Shown piece after piece: positions 42,501 through 50,700 of a stretch of 64,000 bases of DNA; position 1 is the first letter of the stretch; the number at the start of each line of letters is the position of its first letter. The notes under the pieces were generated by a model. The model ran no database searches and was not told the DNA's origin. It saw only the letters and a list, made by a program, of their open reading frames with translations. The stretch spans positions 122,977 to 186,976 of the forward strand of contig CAJTYL010000002.1 in assembly GCA_910583855.1 (NCBI GenBank), in the 5' to 3' direction. Both the position numbers and the translations under genes were made by a program. Origin of the DNA: an uncultured Christensenella sp. Its GTDB lineage: Bacteria > Bacillota > Clostridia > Christensenellales > Borkfalkiaceae.

Positions 42501-45398
42501 GGTGATTACGTGGGTACTAAGGAAGTTACCTTCATAATAAATCCCGCAGATATTTCAGGCGCAACGTTAAACGGTTTACATCTTACTTATGTTTACACGG
42601 GCACTAAAATCGAACCCGAAATCACCGTAACCTTTGACGGCTTAACGCTTACCCTTAATACGGATTACCTCATTTCGTACGCCGAAAATATAAACGTAGG
42701 GAACGCAACCGTCTCTGTAACGGGTAGCAAAAACTATACGGGCACTTTAACCGATACTTTTGCCGTCATTACCGCGGATATTTCCAATGCAACCGTAAAC
42801 GGGGTAAATGCAACCTACGAATACACGGGCGGCGCAATTACGCCCGAACCCACGGTAATGTGGAACGGGGTCGTACTTGTAAAAGATACCGATTATACCG
42901 TTTCTTATTCCGATAATATCGCTTTGGGTACGGCAACCTTAACTATAACGGGTTGCGGCAACTTCTCGGGTACCATAACCAAAACCTTTGAAATCGTGCC
43001 TGCGGATATTTCTACGGCTGAAATCGCGGGTGTAAACGAAAGCTACAACTTTACGGGCAGTGCAATCACTCCCGAACCTGCGGTAACTTTTAACGGCGCA
43101 ACGCTCGTTTTCGGTACCGATTTCACCGTTACGTATGAAAACAACGTAAATAAAGGCACGGCAACCGTAACCGTAACCGGTTGCGGCAACTATACGGGCG
43201 TAACAACCAAAAACTTCGTTATAGAAGAAGCGGATATGGACGGCGTACAGGTAACGGGCATTGATTCTACTTACGAATACACAGGCAGCGCAATAGCTCC
43301 CGAACCCACGGTTATGTATAACGGTATAAATCTCGTTAAAGATACAGACTACACGGTTGCGTATTCAGAAAACGTGGAATTAGGTACGGTAACGGTGACT
43401 ATAACCGGCGTCGGCAACTTCAATTCCGTAACAACGGTAACTTTTGAAATTGTAAAAGCAAATATCGCCAACGCAATCTTAAGCGGCGTGAACGACAGCT
43501 ACGATTATACGGGCAGCGCAATCACCCCCGAGCCCGTCGTAACCTTAAACGGCGTCGTGCTTGAAAATGGTGCAGACTATTCGGTTTCTTATGTGAACAA
43601 TACCGTCACGGGCGTTGCAGTTATAAACCTGACGGGTACGGGCAACTATACTGGCATTAATTCCGTTACGTTCAATATTGTCAGGGCGGATATAACCGAC
43701 GCGGAAGTTACGGGCATAGCTGACGAATACGAGTGGACGGGTGCGGAAATAACGCCCGAGCCCACGGTAGTGCTGAACGGCGTTACGCTCGTGCAAAATA
43801 CGGACTATGTATTAATTTGCGAGGACAACGTGGAAATCGGCACTGTAACCTATACGATAATGGCGGTGGGCTATTATACGGGCAGTATTGAAGGCGCGTT
43901 TGAAATAGTAAAGGCAACCCTGCAGGTGGAAGTAAACTATACCGACTATAACGGAATAGATACGTTGTTCGTCGGTGACGCACTGCCCGCAATCACTGCT
44001 ACGGCAACCTACGGCGGTGTGACCGTTTCCGGTACCGTATCTTGGGACGCTAACGCAGACAGCGCAGTTCCTGCCTTAAAGTTTGGCGAAAATGTTTACG
44101 GTTGGACTTTTACTCCCGACGATATAGACCACTACGCAATGGTAACTGGTACTAAAACTTTGACCGCAGAAGAACCGACGTACGCGGATATACGTGTGGA
44201 ATGGAAGGACGGCGTTCAGCCTAAGCTTTTCACTTCGACGTCCGTATCGGTTATATTGAAAAATCTCAAAGTGACTGGTATCTTCAACAACGGCACGGAA
44301 AACGAGATAATCGGTTCGTTTACGTTTGTGGGCAGTTGGGACGCCCATGGTGCGGAAAGCACGGCTACAATGCCTGCGACGGGCGGCGAGAATTATTACA
44401 TAACCGTTAAATTCGGAAAGCATTCAAAACCGATTTACGATATAAAAATAGACGACGTCGTACTTGAAGAACTCACTTGCTCTGCGGCTGACGGCGGAGA
44501 GATAACCAAGGAATACACTGCGTTAGACGAGTTCGATACGGCAAGTTTAACCGTAACGGCAAAATATAACGACGGCAGTGAAAAGGTTTTGCCTTCGGGC
44601 GGTAAAGGTTATACCGTGACTTACGAAAACGGCGACAGCTTGCAGTACGGCGATACGAAAGTAACGCTTAGCTACACCGAATTCGGCATAACCGAAACTG
44701 TGGAAATCGACGGACTCAGTATTTCTAAAAAATCCTTTGACGAAACCGTTCTCACCTTTAACCCTGTCGACGTTAACTATGATTTCGGCAAACCTCTGAC
44801 GGACGGAGTGGTCGTAGAAAATCTTCCGGATTGGCTTAAAGTAACGTATATTTACGAGGACGAAGCGGGAAATAAAATTGCAGCTTCCGACGTGAAGAAC
44901 GCCGGTACCTATAAGGTCACTGCAAAGTTTACCGTCGATAAAAATCACGAGGAAATCAACGATATAACGGCAACCTTCACGATAAATAAAATTGATCCCG
45001 TAATTACGCCGGCAGTCGGCGGCAGCCTTGCGGCGGGCACGCAGCTTGGTAACCTTACTTTTTCGGCGGGCAACGGCGCAACGGCAGGTACGCTCGCCTG
45101 GGACGAAGCGGATTACAAGCTGAAAGAAGGAATGAATAGGTGCTATTATACGTTTACGCCTGACGATCTGGTTAACTTCAAAGTCGTTCACGGCTACGTT
45201 GACGTAATGGCGGAAGCGCCCTTACCCGAAAATTTATCGGGCGGCAATCTTGTCGGCTGGCAGATTGCGCTCATAGTCGTAAGTATAGCGGTTGCAGTTC
45301 TTGCTCTTATTGCACTAATTGTTGCACTAAAATCGCACCGTGCGCCCATCGATAACGACGGCTTCTACGACGACGTCACCGAAGCGGACTTGATGTAA
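39540..45398 (+). CDS. Giant repeat surface protein 3
   Basis: The start MKNYKNKTIF at 39540 has aaggag 7 nt upstream; the frame upstream to 39465 lies in the promoter region and is not used. 1952 aa. N-terminal hydrophobic anchor (~14-37), a unique Tyr/Ser-rich N-terminal region (~55-350), Big_2-like units (SWSSSDTSVATINSSGVLTP), then roughly a dozen ~75-aa repeats of the form DISNATV..YEYTGSAITPEPTV..DTDYTVSY..NVxxGTATVTITGxGNYTG. It ends with MBG-like units, a transmembrane helix (~1908-1932) and the tail DNDGFYDDVTEADLM. It is a paralogue of proteins 1 and 2 at both ends and differs in the displayed N-terminal region. Its promoter faces away in this assembly. Confidence 0.85.
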   Translation: MKNYKNKTIFKPITLAMLIAALICAVLAMVTYLFVANNDNVPNVESGAKIEAPELSAKSTATGEPRFDFPTSVTVGTSYYYYRGINTSFTISGIDSSDYEITGGGYDGMHGSSTGASIQYAYFKITSTYQQQFTVTGTQDGVTKSQIVNVVGYNTSTPSTEIKFDFPSTVTVGEKCYVSITNGASFSIVGISSSDYVVEYYANNGPHGSQDLATTLYYYVTINNAGSGHLQAVATMSGAKTVTKSFLVKGDVKSGFSVSAYGGYTPVVGSTAALIINTTSSGCDCDVEFAGLNTDPSNSGAVTTGSFIRNPSWGNNYVLSVTPTRAGIFNFQIQLRIPNHSNSIRYSETINWTIGKGNQTPTISGGSSVAYGNTLTLTGSGKGTLSWSSSDTSVATINSSGVLTPKKLGTVTITLSAAGNSDYYSGTATKKITVNKGNLNLGLSYSTVTYGSNSAAPTVTGNSGGGTLSYSVAAGTGGATINASTGVLTPTKAGTVKVTVSSTATTNYNAGSKEITVTIQRKAIAIPTLATGSGVHNGATASNQTGTTTYNGGAQHFTISSTTNITFGTPTTGATRSGTDFYATNAGTYTVSMTIDGNKYCWGSTNGGTDTDEKSLTLKINARDISNATFGTIDTQYYNKGAAITPTPTITDTNISKTLVDGTDFTFSYSDNINAGTATITITGKGNYTGTKSTTFTISGSLLSNATIGEITSQTYDGTEKKPTATVTLDGVTLSSETDFTFSWSNNVNAGEATLTITGKGNYAGTNSKTFTISARDISNATASEIAAQGYTASAKTPLPALSDLSRTLIKDADYTLKYADNVNVGTAKIIITGIGNYSGTKEVTFTITARSISGVTVAAIPAQSYTGSAIEPLPEITDLTITLVIGTDFTVAYLNNVDVGTATLILTGMGNYTGTKEISFSIQPPTLADATVTISETSFTYDGSAKEPRVTLVQIGDLTLRAGSDFTVSYSANVNAGTAKVIVTGAGDYVGTKEVTFIINPADISGATLNGLHLTYVYTGTKIEPEITVTFDGLTLTLNTDYLISYAENINVGNATVSVTGSKNYTGTLTDTFAVITADISNATVNGVNATYEYTGGAITPEPTVMWNGVVLVKDTDYTVSYSDNIALGTATLTITGCGNFSGTITKTFEIVPADISTAEIAGVNESYNFTGSAITPEPAVTFNGATLVFGTDFTVTYENNVNKGTATVTVTGCGNYTGVTTKNFVIEEADMDGVQVTGIDSTYEYTGSAIAPEPTVMYNGINLVKDTDYTVAYSENVELGTVTVTITGVGNFNSVTTVTFEIVKANIANAILSGVNDSYDYTGSAITPEPVVTLNGVVLENGADYSVSYVNNTVTGVAVINLTGTGNYTGINSVTFNIVRADITDAEVTGIADEYEWTGAEITPEPTVVLNGVTLVQNTDYVLICEDNVEIGTVTYTIMAVGYYTGSIEGAFEIVKATLQVEVNYTDYNGIDTLFVGDALPAITATATYGGVTVSGTVSWDANADSAVPALKFGENVYGWTFTPDDIDHYAMVTGTKTLTAEEPTYADIRVEWKDGVQPKLFTSTSVSVILKNLKVTGIFNNGTENEIIGSFTFVGSWDAHGAESTATMPATGGENYYITVKFGKHSKPIYDIKIDDVVLEELTCSAADGGEITKEYTALDEFDTASLTVTAKYNDGSEKVLPSGGKGYTVTYENGDSLQYGDTKVTLSYTEFGITETVEIDGLSISKKSFDETVLTFNPVDVNYDFGKPLTDGVVVENLPDWLKVTYIYEDEAGNKIAASDVKNAGTYKVTAKFTVDKNHEEINDITATFTINKIDPVITPAVGGSLAAGTQLGNLTFSAGNGATAGTLAWDEADYKLKEGMNRCYYTFTPDDLVNFKVVHGYVDVMAEAPLPENLSGGNLVGWQIALIVVSIAVAVLALIALIVALKSHRAPIDNDGFYDDVTEADLM

Positions 45399-45413
45399 TA
45401 CAAAGTTGGCTCA

Positions 45414-45534
45414 CCCGCTAAAACGGGTTCCATATCCGCAGGCGGGCGGCAAAGTGCAAATTCGCGGCTACGTAAAGAAATAATGTGGTTCTTATGGATT
45501 TATTTATCCGCAATATCCTTTGCCCCGCCTGTGG
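45414..45534 (+). ncRNA. Conserved structured 3'-UTR element, copy C (divergent)
   Basis: Hairpin cccg/cggg (45414-45427), long stem ccgcaggcgggcggcaaag (45436-45454) with ctttgccccgcctgtgg (45518-45534), inner gcgg/ccgc pairing and the invariant core gaaataatgtggttcttat (45477-45495). The stem sequence is almost wholly different from copies A and B while the core is identical, as expected for a structured RNA under selection. Confidence 0.6.
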
Positions 45535-45539
45535 AAAAT

Positions 45540-45572
45540 AAAAAACGGCTTTCTTCCCGAAAGCCGTTTTTT
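45540..45572 (+). terminator. Terminator after giant gene 3
   Basis: Arms aaaaaacggctttc 45540-45553 and gaaagccgtttttt 45559-45572. Confidence 0.85.
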
Positions 45573-45645
45573 AAAACTTTGCGCAGATTTTGAATATTTT
45601 AAGTGTCTGTCGACATAAAGTATATAAAAAAGGAGAATTTATCTT

Positions 45646-45876
45646 ATGGATGAAACGTTTGATACAACGGAACACGTTGGAAAACAACTTACGGCAGAAG
45701 AAATTTGCGGTTCAACTAATATTCTTGACACCGTACACCTCAAAAATCTCGTAGAAGACCTTGCAAAACTTTACGGAACGTCCGTATGTACCAAGGTCGC
45801 CAAAGATTCCAAGACTGCAGCGGAAAAAAGGCTTATAGAAGCAATTCGCGCCAACCTTGACCGTTATAACGGTTAA
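45646..45876 (+). CDS. Small acidic hypothetical protein
   Basis: 76 aa, MDETFDTTEHVGKQ..., with aaaggag 10 nt before the ATG and its own strong downstream terminator, so it is probably real. No signal peptide or membrane segment; predicted mixed helical (LKNLVEDLAKLYG, AAEKRLIEAIRANLDRY). Two Cys (positions ~21 and 48). I do not recognise the family. It is the last gene before the putative integration site and has host-like base composition, unlike the AT-rich island that follows. Confidence 0.7.
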   Translation: MDETFDTTEHVGKQLTAEEICGSTNILDTVHLKNLVEDLAKLYGTSVCTKVAKDSKTAAEKRLIEAIRANLDRYNG

Positions 45877-45892
45877 AAAAAAATTTACATAA

Positions 45893-45935
45893 ACGAAAGC
45901 CGCTGTACGTTTGCGTTCAGCGGCTTTCGTTTTTT
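45893..45935 (+). terminator. Terminator of the small acidic protein gene
   Basis: Arms acgaaagccgctg 45893-45905 and cagcggctttcgt 45918-45930, then a T run. Confidence 0.88.
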
Positions 45936-45973
45936 GTATATAATTTAAATCAAAACGCTATTTTTATAGTTCA

Positions 45974-46043
45974 TTACTTTTTCATAGCTTCTTCAACGGC
46001 AACCGCAACTGCAACGGTTGCGCCGACCATCGGGTTGTTGCCC
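45974..46043 (-). pseudogene. 3' end of a GGGtGRT-family gene; left island boundary (att-like)
   Basis: On the minus strand this encodes GNNPMVGATVAVAVAV then EEAMKK and a stop, the C-terminus of GGGtGRT proteins, cut off abruptly upstream of the Gly. A 90% identical copy lies at 56735-56804, cut at the same codon. Seven differences in 70 nt. The shared edge gggttgttgccc is the probable crossover region of an integrase that uses the gene's 3' end as its target. Confidence 0.7.
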
Positions 46044-46385
46044 GTTTGAGTTGCCAAAGATTTTTCATAATTTTATGTGCTTAGTTTTACCGTATTTTGC
46101 GTTAATAAATGATAAAAAATGATGAACAACCCTATGGTGGTGCGCCGAGATTTACCTATTCGTAATCAGCATTAATTAGCAATGTTTTATTTTTTGGTTG
46201 TCAAAATGTTGTCAACTTGGTGGAAATATTTATATAAAAAATTTATCTAAAATTGGTTGCGATATGAGTTTATATTGCAGTCAATTCCAATGAATAATCT
46301 TGCATAAATTTTAGGGTAAGTTTGAATTTTTTGCTTTCACAATTACTTACTTGTTGATTTAATAATTCAAATAAAGCTTAAACTG
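46044..46385. other. Island left flank without genes
   Basis: AT-rich, no supported gene. It holds an inverted fragment aacaaccctatggt (46126-46140) resembling the att-like sequence in the opposite orientation, and gtcaaaatgttgtcaa (46200-46216), which recurs as gtcaaaatggtgtcaa near the right end (56613-56629). These could be recombinase arm sites. Confidence 0.4.
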
Positions 46386-46414
46386 TTGAATTTTTAATAA
46401 ATAAATGCTATAAT
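46386..46414 (+). promoter_or_regulatory. Promoter of the HipA-like gene
   Basis: TTGAAT 46386-46391, 17-nt spacer, TATAAT 46409-46414; aatggagg precedes the start codon 42 nt later. Confidence 0.75.
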
Positions 46415-46455
46415 AAAAATAATCATTAACGAAAATTTTTAATGGAGGACAAGAT

Positions 46456-47595
46456 ATGAATTACGAATTAAGACAATATGATAACGTTCTCTTAAAATTT
46501 TCACTTGAAAGAAAAAGTTTAGATGAATTCACTTACAACATAGCGTGGGTAAACGAAGAGTTAAAATATTTGTTGCCTATCGGTTTGCAACTTGATTCGA
46601 AAGGTCTGTCTAAATGGCTTTCTTCCCGAACGGTTCCTAAAAACAGAGAGTTTGTCGACCAAATTTTGTTTAAAAGCGGATTGTCGTATAACGATACGAT
46701 AGGTATTATAAATCTTAGTAAAGGGCTTTCTCTTAACGACAGTTATTGGATAGTAGAAGAAGGTTTTAAGGGCAAATTTTCTAATTATAATTTATATGAA
46801 AATAGTTTTGCCCGTACTCTTGCTTTGATTGCTTATACGGGTTACGGAAGCAATACGAGAAAAGGTTTTACTTCGTCTCCGGAATATACTACAAACGGAA
46901 TGCTTCGTAAATGCTGGAGAAGAATTAATAAAAAAATCTATCTTTATAAAGGCGGTACGTCAGGGGCGGCAAACGCAGGTAAAGAACCTTATTCTGAATT
47001 TTATGCGGCACAGATTGCTGATAAAATGGGTTTGAATCATGTTACTTACGGATTGGCGAAGTGGAAAGAAACGCTATGTTCAACTTGCGAATTGTTTACC
47101 GACATAAATACTTCTTACGTTCCGATTTATAATTTTTGGGAAGAGTGTACTTTGACAAGTACAGCAGAGTTTTTGAAAAGCCTCGGTAGCGAATATTATA
47201 ATGAGTTCGTTGATATGTTGGTGTTTGATGCACTCATTTATAATACGGACAGACACTACGGTAATTTTGGCTTATTAGTTGATAATAAAACAAACAACCC
47301 GATAGGCTTTGCACCAATATTTGATAACGGACTGTCGTTGTTCAATTATGCTATGGACGATGATTTGCAAGACGTGGCAAATTATGCAAAAACAAGGCTG
47401 CCTGCATTTAAGAACGTCACGTTTGAGGAAATAGTTAAAGAATTTATATCTGACCGCCAAAGAGAAAAGCTGCGTAAGATGATAAATTTTAAATTTGCAA
47501 AGCATTCTAAATATAATCTATCGTCTTCAAGATTAAAAATGATAGAAGATTTTTTGCAATTCAGGGTAAGAGAACTCCTATCCATCAAAAAATAA
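46456..47595 (+). CDS. HipA-like kinase-fold protein
   Basis: The 379 aa have two parts. The N-terminal ~90 residues (LLKFSLERKSLDEF, LLPIGLQLDSKGLSKWLSSR, VPKNREFVDQIL) match the leader region of phage/island HipA-like proteins. The C-terminal kinase-like domain carries IYLYKGGTSGAANAGKEPYSEFYAAQIA (ATP-binding strand and helix), the catalytic-loop-like DALIYNTDRHYGNFGLLVD (~255-273) and APIFDNGLSLF (~290-300, metal-binding D). HipA kinases phosphorylate tRNA synthetases and act in persistence or toxin-antitoxin pairs. No separate HipB-like regulator is adjacent, so the role is unclear; orphan HipA proteins are common on islands. It has its own promoter and terminator. Confidence 0.8.
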   Translation: MNYELRQYDNVLLKFSLERKSLDEFTYNIAWVNEELKYLLPIGLQLDSKGLSKWLSSRTVPKNREFVDQILFKSGLSYNDTIGIINLSKGLSLNDSYWIVEEGFKGKFSNYNLYENSFARTLALIAYTGYGSNTRKGFTSSPEYTTNGMLRKCWRRINKKIYLYKGGTSGAANAGKEPYSEFYAAQIADKMGLNHVTYGLAKWKETLCSTCELFTDINTSYVPIYNFWEECTLTSTAEFLKSLGSEYYNEFVDMLVFDALIYNTDRHYGNFGLLVDNKTNNPIGFAPIFDNGLSLFNYAMDDDLQDVANYAKTRLPAFKNVTFEEIVKEFISDRQREKLRKMINFKFAKHSKYNLSSSRLKMIEDFLQFRVRELLSIKK

Positions 47596-47621
47596 TAAAT
47601 TAAGTATAATAAAAAACAAAT

Positions 47622-47656
47622 AAAGCACTTGCCTACTTTTTTTTGCAAGTGCTTTT
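47622..47656 (+). terminator. Terminator of the HipA-like gene
   Basis: Arms aaagcacttgc 47622-47632 and gcaagtgcttt 47645-47655, T-rich. Confidence 0.85.
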
Positions 47657-47672
47657 TGATTATTAATAACTA

Positions 47673-47701
47673 TTGAAATAATCGTCGAAATATGGTAAAA
47701 T
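47673..47701 (+). promoter_or_regulatory. Promoter with TGGTAAA direct repeats (SMEK NTPase gene)
   Basis: TTGAAA 47673-47678, 17-nt spacer, TAAAAT 47696-47701. The -10 lies in two direct TGGTAAA repeats 10 nt apart. Twenty-four bases around it are identical to the promoter at 52525-52553, and a close variant is at 63945-63973. A shared operator is possible. Confidence 0.7.
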
Positions 47702-47736
47702 TTGGTAAATAGCAATTAAATTAAAGGTAAATATTT

Positions 47737-50700
47737 ATGATTGATACAGATAGAAAAATCACTTTTATTACGGATTATCTCAATGAATATCTTAAAAAAG
47801 TTGAGATTTTAAATAAACAAGGACTATTTGATTCGGCAAAACATTTTGAGTTATTTGCAATAGAGTTAGCTCGAATCTGGTTCGGTACTGATTTTAATAA
47901 TTGTAATGACAAAAAATTCAATGCTGCATATATAGATTTAATTTCGACTGATAAAAAAATATTTGTCCAAGTTAGCACAACTAAAAGTATCGATGCAAAA
48001 ATCAATAAGACTATTAAAAATGTTAAGGAATCTGATTTCAAAGATAAAATTGAACGATTGTTGTTTATCTTTCTAGATAATGGTGAGGTGTCACAAATAT
48101 CGCAGACAGAGAAATTTGAAAAGTTTAATAAAGATAAAGATATAATAAATATACAAGGAATATTATCTAAAGCGGGAAGTGACAAAACGTTCTGCGAAAA
48201 CTTATATAATCTTGTTAAAAAAAGTTTTCCTAATCTTGAAGAAGAATTAGTGAAATTTTCTCAAGCACTTGATCTAAGCAGACATAATATAGAACAAATT
48301 AATTCTACTATTGGCGGTGCATATGAAATTGATAGGGGCGAGTATGTAAAAGCAATTCAAGTAAAAGATAGTAAAATCAATCTAATTTTGGGACGCGCCG
48401 GGAGCGGTAAAACAGTTTTGGGCAAACTACTTTTAAAGGATACGGTAACTTTATTTGCCAGATCAGAACTATTTGCATCTTTGGGCAGTCTCAATGAAAT
48501 TTGGCATTTTAATTTTGAATTTATCTTACAATTTTTAGGTACTAAAAAATTAAATATTTTCATTGATTCCTTGGAATTTATTGCTGACAATAGTCACAGG
48601 GATACATTATTGACCTATTTGCTTGAAAAGACGTTACACTATAAAAATGTAAAAATTTATATGACGTGCAGAACTTCAGACAGTAGGGCGTTTCTTAAAA
48701 TTAATAATCACTTTAATGTTCAAACTTTTGAAATAGCCGATTTATCTGATAAGCAGATTAAAGAAATCAAAGAAAAATTTCAAATCTTAAAATCGCTTTC
48801 AACGGAGAATGCGTATGCTTCTTTGCTAAATAATCCTTGGTATTTAAATGTAATTGTTGAAAACGTCTCAGATGTGAATTCTATTGGCGATGAGAATGAA
48901 TTGCGCAATGTTATTTGGGAGCAGGTTGTTTGTAAGGATAAGAAACAAGTTTGTGATACTACTTTAAGAAGAAATACAATTTCTGCAATTATCCACGATA
49001 GAGCAAAGATAAAGAGCCTATATGTTCTAAAAGATCATTATAATATTTCTGTAGTCAATTCTCTTATATCGGACGGAATATTAATAGAAAATCCTAATGA
49101 AAAAAATGAGATTAGGGCTAAATTCGACATTTTTGAAGATATATACTTTGAAAGATATATTGATGGAAAATTTAAAGAAGCAAGAGGCGATTATTATGTG
49201 TTCTTCTCTTCTATAGGCGATTTAGGTAATTGTATTTATAGACGATATCAGATTTGGGTTTCTAATAAATTGTGGATTAAAAAGAATAGAGATGAGTTTA
49301 TTTTTAAAATAATATTTAATGATAATGTTCCCGACCACTGGAATAATCAAACTATTATAGGTATAGTCAAAGCAAGACATTCACTGCCATTCTTTTCGGA
49401 ATACGCAGATAGGTTGGTCGCAAATAATTGTTTCTACTTGATAAAGTTTATAGATTGCGTAAACTTATACGCTTTTGAAATAGATTACACCAATAGTACG
49501 ACATTAAAACTTAAACCTACTGGAGAATCGCGTAATAATATAATGCAAATTGTATGCGAAACTAATGTCTATAAAGACTGCAAAGAAATAGTTTCATCTA
49601 TTGTAAAACTTATTAGCGATTGGTGCACTAATCTTAATTGTATGGAAGGCTTACCTACAAATGCGCAATTTGCGAAAGAAATTCTTTCATACGTGATTTG
49701 CAATGAGTTAAATAAAGTAAATAACGATGATTTTAATGAGGATTTAGTTATCTCAAGTGTTAAGTTGCTCTATGCTTTAGCAGAGATATCAAAGGAGACT
49801 ATATGCTCATTGTGGACCAATATGCGCAAGTGGTTAAAAAATGGGACAAGAGATGAGGAACGGGTTGCGGATAAGATAATAAAGGCAGGCTTATCATTTG
49901 GTAATTATTCGTTAACTAAAAACATTGCTGTTGAATTATGTGAATTAGCTAATTTTTATTGGCGATTCGATTACTTCAATCCTAAGTTAAAAAGATACAT
50001 ATCTTATGCAAACAATGAAGTTAATGTGCAAAGGTTTCACTGTTGGGGACTTAATGGTCAATTTGAAGATCACAGTTATGATTGTCATGAAAAAGTTTTT
50101 TATCTAAAAAGCTTTATTTATCCCTTGTTACAAACTAATTTTGTTGTTGGGTTGAAATTTATTATTTCTTTTATTAATCAATCTGTAGATATATTTAACA
50201 AAACTTATCCCAATGAATTAAATACTTTTAATTTAGTAATTAATGACGAGAAGAAACAATTCTATGGCAACGCTGATTTGTGGGGTGCTTATAGGGGTAT
50301 AGGTAATGCTCCTGAGCTTATTGAAGATCTGTTACTGTGTTTGGAAGCATTTCTTCTTAGAGAGTTCCATAACACAAAAGATAAAAGAGCGATAAAACGT
50401 GTTGCAATAATTGTGCGCGAAATTATACTTGCTGAAAGTAATAATATAGCTCTTTTACCAATTATTTTGTCGTTAGGAATAGAATTTTACGATATACTTA
50501 AAGAGTATGCTCTTGACTTGGCAAGTAATATTGATATAGTGTTGTTAGATTTAAACAGGCTCGTACAAGAGTCACAGGTATCTATTAACTATATTGGTAT
50601 GCTCGCAGATTGGGAAAAAGAAGAGTTAAAAAAACACCATGAACAAAATTTTAGAAAATTGACATTGCAGGATTATATTATAAGATTGCAAGCTGAGCCT

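Noticed and set aside
42540..43920. CRISPR-like regular repeats
   Set aside because: The ~225-nt periodicity is in-frame coding for ~75-aa protein repeats with divergent sequence, not short identical repeats with spacers.
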